From positions 8,026 through 22,469 of the forward strand of contig PLKU01000182.1 of the NCBI GenBank assembly GCA_003140705.1: 14,444 bases of DNA. Reading direction: 5' to 3'. The translations under genes were made by a program, and so were the position numbers. The notes under the pieces were generated by a model. The model worked only from the letters and a program-made list of their open reading frames with translations, was not told the DNA's origin and did no database searches. Below, in pieces: positions 1 to 5,643 of this stretch (position 1 is the first letter of the stretch; each line of letters begins with the position of its first letter). The DNA comes from Acidobacteriaceae bacterium (GTDB taxonomy: Bacteria; Acidobacteriota; Terriglobia; Terriglobales; Acidobacteriaceae).

Positions 1-1248
1 AAGCGGGCCCAGGCTTCGATCGATGCAAAGCAATTTGCCGAAGCAACTCAGATTCTGGAAGCCGCAGCCATTGAATGCGGGGAAAGCCCTGAAATTACAT
101 CGTTGCTCACTTACGCACAGGAGCGAAAGCGAAGCGTCGAACTTGCCCAGAAAGCAGCCAATGCAACTCGGGAAGCCCAGGCGCACATTGCATCGGGTGA
201 TTTTGAAGCAGCAATTGCAGTTCTGCAACCAGTCGCTCGTGAAACCAACGATGCCTCTGTCGAGCAAATGCTCCGGCAGGCAACCAATACCCAGGCCGAG
301 TTGGTGCGGCGCGTTGATGCCGTTGTGACTCGCGTAACCGCACTCAGCGAACAGGACATCGAAAAGGCGTCAGAATTCCTCACAGCCCAGCCTGCAGATA
401 TCCAGCGACAACCCCGCGTGCGTGAGCTAAGTGTCAAGATTAATTCCGCCAAAGAGCGGGAGAGGGCCATCTCGCAAGCGATACAGAATTCCGACACCGC
501 GCTCGAGAAGCGTGACCTGCGCAATGGCCTTGTTGAGCTCGAGTCCGGTCAAGCCACCTACCCCGACTCGACGCGGCTCTCCTCGGCGATCGCCGAACAC
601 AAGACCAGGCGCGCTCAGATTGCCAATCAACTGCTGACCGCGGCAATTGAATCGGCAACCCAGGCCATTCAGGCAAATGACAGGCCGCGCGCCGCCGAAT
701 CACTGAATGCTGTTGCAGATGCCGTCGAGTTTGCGGACTCTGGATTACAAGCAAACGTGAAGCGCCTTGCTAAAGAGGCAGGCGCGCCGCCCCTTCAAAA
801 GCGCGTAGCAGTCCAGCCGGCTCCAGCAGTGCAGCCGGCGGCAGTCGCGGTAATTCATAAAGCAAAATCTGGTTTTCCGATTGGACTGTTGCTGGGCGGC
901 CTTGCAGTCGTCTTGTTAGCGGCTGCTGGTGGCGCTGCCTATTGGTTCCTTCGTCCCGCCCCTGTCATTCCACTGGGCGCCCTCGAACTCAACGCCACGC
1001 CTTTTGCTGAGATCGTGAGCATTACGTCCGATAAAGGCAAAGTCGTCGCACTCCCGGCCGGTGATCATTGGACTCCATACCGTCTCGATGACGTTCCGGT
1101 GGGTAGATACACGGTTGCCTTCAAGGGACCCGATGGAAATACCCAGCAGCAACAATGCGACGCGACTCAGACTGCGCAGATGTGCACCATCGAAATGAAA
1201 CCGATCGACGACAGTACGATCGATCAGATCGTCGGAGGGCCACAATGA
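1..1248 (+). CDS. TPR-like / PEGA-domain single-pass membrane protein, 5'-truncated (possible Ser/Thr kinase C-terminus)
   Basis: The reading frame is open from the first base, so the start lies off the left edge; 415 residues are visible and the gene ends with TGA at 1246-1248. The first ~270 residues are alpha-helical and Ala/Gln/Glu-rich. They contain degenerate TPR-like units near fragment residues 8-22, 64-78, 169-183 and 225-239, each of the form GDFEAAIAVLQPV. A Pro/Ala/Val linker follows, then one hydrophobic transmembrane helix at about residues 291-317. The last ~95 residues resemble a PEGA domain: a LELNATPFAE strand, then TPYRLDDVPVGRYTV. The expected topology is cytoplasmic repeats with the PEGA part in the periplasm. 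Proteins of this build often carry an N-terminal Ser/Thr kinase domain, and T6SS loci of the HSI-I type encode the kinase PpkA; the kinase identity here is inference because no catalytic motif is in view. The gene overlaps the next one by 4 nt (ATGA), so the two are probably co-translated. Confidence 0.75.
   Translation, partial: KRAQASIDAKQFAEATQILEAAAIECGESPEITSLLTYAQERKRSVELAQKAANATREAQAHIASGDFEAAIAVLQPVARETNDASVEQMLRQATNTQAELVRRVDAVVTRVTALSEQDIEKASEFLTAQPADIQRQPRVRELSVKINSAKERERAISQAIQNSDTALEKRDLRNGLVELESGQATYPDSTRLSSAIAEHKTRRAQIANQLLTAAIESATQAIQANDRPRAAESLNAVADAVEFADSGLQANVKRLAKEAGAPPLQKRVAVQPAPAVQPAAVAVIHKAKSGFPIGLLLGGLAVVLLAAAGGAAYWFLRPAPVIPLGALELNATPFAEIVSITSDKGKVVALPAGDHWTPYRLDDVPVGRYTVAFKGPDGNTQQQQCDATQTAQMCTIEMKPIDDSTIDQIVGGPQ
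1234..1239 (+). promoter_or_regulatory. Shine-Dalgarno site for the secreted TPR gene
   Basis: GGAGGG lies 5 nt upstream of the ATG at 1245 and inside the end of the preceding gene. It fixes the start at 1245 rather than at the longer in-frame reading from 1155, which lies within the upstream gene and encodes an Arg/Asp-rich stretch ahead of an otherwise normal signal peptide. Confidence 0.75.
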
Positions 1249-2444
1249 GCATGAAACGATTCATTCCCATTCTCTGCCTTTCGCTTTTCGCTGCTATGAC
1301 CCCGGCACAGAATTCGCCTGAACGGCCCCAACAAGGGGCAAAGGACCTTGTTGACAAAGCGAAAACTGAGGACAACGACAGGGTCAGGCAGGTGCAGGAC
1401 TACTGCGACGCAGCCGATATGGAGCCGAAGAACAAGAAGTATGTCGACACATGCAACAGCTACAGGGCAGGCCTCAACAATGACGACACGGCTAACCTTG
1501 CAATTGCCATTCAAGCGTACAAGAACCATGACCTCGACAAAGCAGAAGCCCAGGCCAAGCTCGTCACGACGTATGATCAGAAGCTTTCCGGTCAGGCCCG
1601 GTTTCTGCTTGATCGAATCAGGAACGAGAAACTTCTCAATCAGATAAAGGCAGCCTGGGATAAGGGTGACTTCAACTCTGTTTTATCGCTCACGCAAAGC
1701 ATGACCAACCCTGATCTCAAGGCAGCCGCGAATGTGTACGTCAACGACGTCAATCAATACAACGGATATATCAATGAGGCAAAGGGCATTCAAGGCAGCA
1801 ATCTCCAGGAGGCAATTCGGCAGCTCAGCTTGGCACAGAACCTCAATCCGAATGGCCCCGGAAATCCCGCCGGAATGATTGCTTCACTGCAAAAACCAAC
1901 CCAGGTAAAAGCTGCCCCGCCAGCGACAGCCCCTGCTCCCAAGCCCGCGATGGATTCGGCAGCGGAGATTGCCAAAAAGGTCAACAAATTGATGGCCGAT
2001 GCGCACGATGCTGAGAAGCAGGGTAAGTTGCCCGATGCGCTCAATGATTACCAACTGGTTCTGAAGCTTCAGCCAGCAAATGATGAAGCCCAGAGTAGCG
2101 CGAATAAGATTGAGCAGCAAATCAAGAGTGATCCCGCAGCGGCACGCAACGAACTCGTTTCAGCAATCCGCTATTTTTACCATTCTCAGCTCGACGACGC
2201 GCGAAGAGCATTGCTGGATTATCTGGAGTCTCCGCAAACCGCCCAGAACCCAGGCGCGGCGGATTTCTATCTCGGAGCGACCCTGATCGAACGATCGATA
2301 TTGGTCACACCGCGAGCGCAATGGCAGGGGCCTTCGCCGGAAGCACTGTCCGCCTTTAAAGAGGCCCGTAAAGCCAATTACAACCCCGTGCGTGCGTATA
2401 TCTCGCCTTCGCTGTTGAAGGTCTGGGACTCGACAACTCCTTAG
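1245..2444 (+). CDS. Secreted TPR-repeat protein of unknown function
   Basis: This 399-residue protein begins MSMKRFIPILCLSLF, a classical Sec signal peptide (Lys/Arg n-region, hydrophobic core to about residue 18) with a plausible signal peptidase I site after TPA near residue 22. No convincing lipobox is seen. The mature protein is helical. It has a Cys pair about 16 residues apart (near residues 53 and 69) that could form a disulfide, a TPR-like unit near YKNHDLDKAEAQAKL, a Pro/Ala-rich linker at about 216-237, and a clear TPR around 239-295 (DALNDYQLVLKLQPANDEA). The C-terminal part is again helical (DFYLGATLIERS). The start follows a good Shine-Dalgarno site and overlaps the previous stop as ATGA. 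Such proteins usually act as periplasmic scaffolds. Co-translation with a membrane protein whose C-terminus should face the periplasm suggests the two products meet there. The specific role is unknown. Confidence 0.8.
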   Translation: MSMKRFIPILCLSLFAAMTPAQNSPERPQQGAKDLVDKAKTEDNDRVRQVQDYCDAADMEPKNKKYVDTCNSYRAGLNNDDTANLAIAIQAYKNHDLDKAEAQAKLVTTYDQKLSGQARFLLDRIRNEKLLNQIKAAWDKGDFNSVLSLTQSMTNPDLKAAANVYVNDVNQYNGYINEAKGIQGSNLQEAIRQLSLAQNLNPNGPGNPAGMIASLQKPTQVKAAPPATAPAPKPAMDSAAEIAKKVNKLMADAHDAEKQGKLPDALNDYQLVLKLQPANDEAQSSANKIEQQIKSDPAAARNELVSAIRYFYHSQLDDARRALLDYLESPQTAQNPGAADFYLGATLIERSILVTPRAQWQGPSPEALSAFKEARKANYNPVRAYISPSLLKVWDSTTP

Positions 2445-2529
2445 GCTGAAATCCTATTTGCACGGCATGATCACCTGCCCGCGCCGTTCTATTTCTTCGG
2501 TCAAGCTGCCGAGTTTACACTGTCATCAC
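2445..2529. other. Convergent intergenic gap
   Basis: These 85 nt separate the stop codons of the plus-strand TPR gene and the minus-strand PAAR gene. Transcription from both sides must end here or run into the opposite gene. Only weak inverted repeats are visible (ACGGC/GCCGT with a long loop; CGG/CCG around 2500), and neither is followed by a T-run. No confident intrinsic terminator can be called. Confidence 0.5.
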
Positions 2530-2910
2530 TCAAAGTCCTGCGACCGGTGACATTGCTCCGCTGGCGGCAATTCCACCCATCACCCCGCCCAATCCGCCCG
2601 CGCCGGGCGATGGTGTGCCAACCTCACCAATGATGCAGGTAAACGAACCCAGGACGATCACTCCGCCATGCACGGTAGGATCCCCGAGCCTGGCCGCAGG
2701 CAGGAAATTGATCATCACCCCCGTCGATCCCATGATGATCATGTCCGGCGGCCCAACACAGGTGGCCATGCTGGTCACAGTAGCTGCAGGCAGAAAGTCG
2801 ATGAGCACAGTGGGAGCGCCCGGTGGAAGGATCGGCCCGCCCACATGAGGCACAAGGACGGTCACCATCGGGCAAACGTGCATATCGGTTACTCGTGCTG
2901 CTGGCGGCAT
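2530..2910 (-). CDS. PAAR-domain T6SS spike-tip protein
   Basis: This 126-residue protein has the PAAR fold signature: it begins PPAARVTDMHVCP, continues with HVGGPILPPG, and repeats the half-motif as FLPAAT (near residue 39) and FLPAARLGDPTVHGG (near residue 69). His11, Cys13, His22, Cys51, His81 and Cys92 are candidates for the metal site typical of the family. PAAR proteins sit as a sharpened cone on the VgrG trimer and can carry effectors. The final 30 residues (97-126) are Gly/Ala/Pro-rich with no charged residue and are no recognisable toxin domain. GGAG at 2922-2925 lies 11 nt upstream of the ATG. It is the last gene of the minus-strand run, 57 nt after the Eag-like chaperone gene, which fits a vgrG-chaperone-PAAR spike module. 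Confidence 0.9.
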   Translation of the reverse strand: MPPAARVTDMHVCPMVTVLVPHVGGPILPPGAPTVLIDFLPAATVTSMATCVGPPDMIIMGSTGVMINFLPAARLGDPTVHGGVIVLGSFTCIIGEVGTPSPGAGGLGGVMGGIAASGAMSPVAGL

Positions 2911-2967
2911 CAGTCGCTCTGCTCCATCCGCATCATCTCGATCGATTCTCTTTGCGAGCCTGCCAGG

Positions 2968-3441
2968 TCATTCAGTACCAATTCGCAAGCCCTTTACAAA
3001 AGCCTCGTAGTCCGGTCGCACTCCCCTCAGTTGCAGTTCTAAGGTCGTCAATGTAATAATCCCCACCCAATCCGCAAGTCGCACGTACGTCTGTGCATGC
3101 AACATGATTCCCGCAGATGCTACGTTGTGACGAACAAACAGCAAGTGGGATTCTTCAGCACCAGGAAACGGAGAAGCTTGCGGTCCGGCAAAGTTCACAT
3201 CTTGCAAGTGTCCACCAATGAGTTTCTTCTGTTTTTCGATGTACTCCAAAAGGCCGCTGTCTGCGCTGAGCTTGTCCTGTCCCACCCCTACGCTCGCAGT
3301 CACTGCACCCAGCCCCATCGGCATCTGCCTGATCCCGAAATCCGCCACATAAATCCAGCCCGAAGGAATCGCAGTAACGCTCCATCGACCAACCGCTGGG
3401 AAAGCCGCAGCGTTGCCGGGTTGTGCCAATGATTCTGTCAA
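2968..3441 (-). CDS. DUF1795/DcrB-like protein, probable Eag-type T6SS chaperone
   Basis: This protein has about 157 residues. Its layout matches the DUF1795 fold: an early strand with a Pro-x-Gly-Trp motif (AIPSGWIYVADF), a central helix with GLLEYIEKQKKLIGG, and a C-terminal strand-helix ending YVRLADWVGIITLTT then YEAFVKGLRIG. Eag proteins of this family bind and stabilise the N-terminal transmembrane segments of PAAR/Rhs effectors before they are loaded on VgrG. The position between vgrG and PAAR supports this role. The start is uncertain: an in-frame TGA at 3445-3447 limits the frame, the earliest start is the TTG at 3439-3441, and there is only a weak GGTGA just upstream. No in-frame ATG occurs until after the conserved Pro-Gly-Trp region. 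A small error or frameshift at the 5' end cannot be excluded. Family assignment is by sequence pattern only. Confidence 0.65.
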   Translation of the reverse strand: MTESLAQPGNAAAFPAVGRWSVTAIPSGWIYVADFGIRQMPMGLGAVTASVGVGQDKLSADSGLLEYIEKQKKLIGGHLQDVNFAGPQASPFPGAEESHLLFVRHNVASAGIMLHAQTYVRLADWVGIITLTTLELQLRGVRPDYEAFVKGLRIGTE

Positions 3442-3509
3442 CCGTCACCAGCCATTTCCCGGATGAACTTCTCAACCTTGCTTCAACCCAGGGGATTCAA
3501 TTCCCTACC

Positions 3510-5570
3510 CTAAAGTTTTGTGCCCTTGGTGCCATCGTCTGCCTTGTCTGGAGCGGTTGGGGTCGCTGGACTCGGTGTCGAGCCTGCGCTGCCGGAACCA
3601 GCTGCTCCGCCACTATTAATCAGCACCATCGTCCCCGAGATCGCAACCCCGGAAGGTCCGATGGTGATAAACCCCCCGGATCCGACCAGGCTCAGCTCCA
3701 TACCGGCTTGAATCACCACATTCATACCCGCGTTGATATACACCGTGTTGTTGGCGCTCAAGGAATAAGCCGAACCCACTTGTATGCTTTGGTTGGAGCC
3801 GACATTCAGCGAATGATTGCTTCCCACCTGCTCGGTCAGATTCGATCCAATGCCGAGATCCGAATTTGAATCGATCTTCTCCACCGAACTGCCCTTGATT
3901 TCCCGGTTGTAGTCTCCACCTATCTGCTCCAGTTGGTTGCCGGTAACGATGAGTGAGTCTTTCCCCCCCACAGAGATGCGCCGATCGTTCTCGATCGATT
4001 GATCCATGTCCTTCTCGGCATGCAGATAAAGCTGTTCGCTTCCCTTCTTATCCTCAAACCGAAGCTCGTTGGCATTTGGCGCCGAGCCGCCTATGCTGCT
4101 CCGCGTCAGCACTCCGGAACGCGTCTTGTTGTCTGGCAATTCGTATGGAGGAGAATTTACTCCGTTGTAAAGCGAACCTGTTATCACCGGATTATCAGGG
4201 TCGCCGTTGAGGAACTGAATGACCACCTCGTCTTTGATTCGCGGCCAAAAATGAGCGCCCCACCCGTTGCCGGCCCAACTTTGTGCAACGCGAATCCAGA
4301 TACTGTCCGCGGTCGATCCCCGTGCGTTCTTCTTATCCCAGAAAAACTGGACCTTGACGCGGCCGTACTTGTCTATGGTAATTTCCTCTCCGTCTTCCCC
4401 AACAACGAGTGCCGTTTGCGGTCCATAGATCTTGGGCTTCAGCAGCGTCAGCGCGGGCTTAAAGACAATGTCCGAGGACACCGCTGTAAAACGATTTGAG
4501 TATTCGCGTCCGAGACCAGAAGTTGTTGCTCGATACGACGGAACCTGATCGGCGTGCAGAGTGATTGCAGTCAGAAGATACTTCCGGTTCCACGCTGCTC
4601 GTGGATTGTCCTTCAGGCTAAACGTGTAACCTGCACATAACGACCGCGCATTTGAGCTACCCCGGTACACCTCCGCCGTCGCGTCGGAAGATAGCTCTCG
4701 CGTCTCGATAAACAACGTTTCGAGATCCGTTGATGTCTGCGTAACATCATTCGCATACCCCTCGGCACCCGCCGGATACAGATACTGGTCAAATGCGTTC
4801 TTTCCAAATGGACTGGTGCTGCTCTTGTCTGGCGCATCGACCCGCGCAAAGTCGATGAAGTTATATTCTGACGTCGAGTGCTTCCCTGAGACCATGGTCG
4901 ACGTTGCCGTAAACTCTTCGACGCTCGCTCCGTATGCGCCTTCCGCACCTCGTTCATTCAAGGCATAGGGTACTGTAGCAGACAGTGGGCAATCCTGATA
5001 GGCATTCCGCGAATCGCCCAAGGCGATCTTGTTGTCCTGATCTGAGTGCTCAAACCAATAGAAAATGCCGCTTTCCTCCAATATGCGCGCGACAAAATGA
5101 AAATCAGACTCAGAATACTGGGTGCAGTAATCAAGCGGCTTGTAGGAACCGCTGGTTTGGTCCGAAATTGACAATCCGTATTCACCGATCACTGTCTTGG
5201 CAATGTCGAGAACTGTCTTGCTCTGAAAAACACGGCAATTGGCGCTCAGTGTCAGCTGCCACATGGATGGAACGATGCGAGCCCTGTAGACGTCGAACTC
5301 CGGATCTCCGGCGCACTGCTCAAACGAAGCAACAATGCCGCTGATCCATCGCGATCCCTGCACATCGTTCAGAGCGATTGCCACTGACACTTTTGAACCA
5401 ATAATCGCCTTGGGGTCGATCGTGGTATCGACGGTTGCCAACAATTCAACATGGTATTCAAACAAGCGCGAGATTCCTTCCGCGCCATCCAGCGACTCAA
5501 TCAGCAGTGCGTCCTTGCCTAATGGGCTTGAAAACTGCATCAACCGGTCTGTTTGCTTCGGGCTTGGCAT
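3510..5570 (-). CDS. vgrG: T6SS spike protein VgrG (TssI)
   Basis: This 686-residue protein forms the trimeric spike on the Hcp tube. The N-terminal ~380 residues are the gp27/gp44-like base (SRLFEYHVELL near the start; SESDFHFVARILEESGIFYWFEH around 160-180). The gp5-like OB-fold lies at about 383-477, with the hallmark YGRVKVQFFWD, IWIRVAQSWAG, GWGAHFWPRI and GDPDNPVITGSLYNG. The rest is a beta-helical needle of 8-residue repeats, described separately. It ends in a short Gly/Ser/Thr/Pro-rich tail, so this is a structural VgrG and not an evolved one with a toxin domain. GGAG at 5576-5579 sits 5 nt before the ATG. The gene lies 73 nt after clpV and is followed by the chaperone and PAAR genes. 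Confidence 0.97.
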   Translation of the reverse strand: MPSPKQTDRLMQFSSPLGKDALLIESLDGAEGISRLFEYHVELLATVDTTIDPKAIIGSKVSVAIALNDVQGSRWISGIVASFEQCAGDPEFDVYRARIVPSMWQLTLSANCRVFQSKTVLDIAKTVIGEYGLSISDQTSGSYKPLDYCTQYSESDFHFVARILEESGIFYWFEHSDQDNKIALGDSRNAYQDCPLSATVPYALNERGAEGAYGASVEEFTATSTMVSGKHSTSEYNFIDFARVDAPDKSSTSPFGKNAFDQYLYPAGAEGYANDVTQTSTDLETLFIETRELSSDATAEVYRGSSNARSLCAGYTFSLKDNPRAAWNRKYLLTAITLHADQVPSYRATTSGLGREYSNRFTAVSSDIVFKPALTLLKPKIYGPQTALVVGEDGEEITIDKYGRVKVQFFWDKKNARGSTADSIWIRVAQSWAGNGWGAHFWPRIKDEVVIQFLNGDPDNPVITGSLYNGVNSPPYELPDNKTRSGVLTRSSIGGSAPNANELRFEDKKGSEQLYLHAEKDMDQSIENDRRISVGGKDSLIVTGNQLEQIGGDYNREIKGSSVEKIDSNSDLGIGSNLTEQVGSNHSLNVGSNQSIQVGSAYSLSANNTVYINAGMNVVIQAGMELSLVGSGGFITIGPSGVAISGTMVLINSGGAAGSGSAGSTPSPATPTAPDKADDGTKGTKL
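3612..3971 (-). repeat. Octapeptide needle repeats in VgrG (15 x 24 nt)
   Basis: Residues ~534-653 of VgrG can be laid out as 15 consecutive octads with a small aliphatic or Gly residue at position 1 and usually Gly/Ser at position 2 or 3. Examples are VGSNHSLN, VGSNQSIQ, VGSAYSLS, AGMNVVIQ and AGMELSLV. This is the periodicity known for the T4 gp5 and VgrG triple-stranded beta-helix, where each octad adds one strand per chain. The repeat is in the protein; the DNA copies have diverged. Confidence 0.8.
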
Positions 5571-5643
5571 GCCGACTCCGCCTGTCTCTCTCGCTTCTGT
5601 CCAGAACTTTCCATTCCCCTGCTGCCGAAAAACGTTGCCCGCG

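Noticed and set aside
1155..1244. N-terminal extension of the secreted TPR protein (30 extra codons)
   Set aside because: It lies inside the upstream gene, would put a charged Arg/Asp segment before a normal signal peptide, and ignores the good ribosome site 5 nt before the ATG at 1245.
2445..2529. Bidirectional intrinsic terminator between the convergent genes
   Set aside because: Only 3-5 bp stems with long loops and no T-run follow; not enough for a call.
5571..5643. Separate promoter for vgrG
   Set aside because: No recognisable sigma70 or sigma54 elements were seen in the 73 nt; only the ribosome site is clear.
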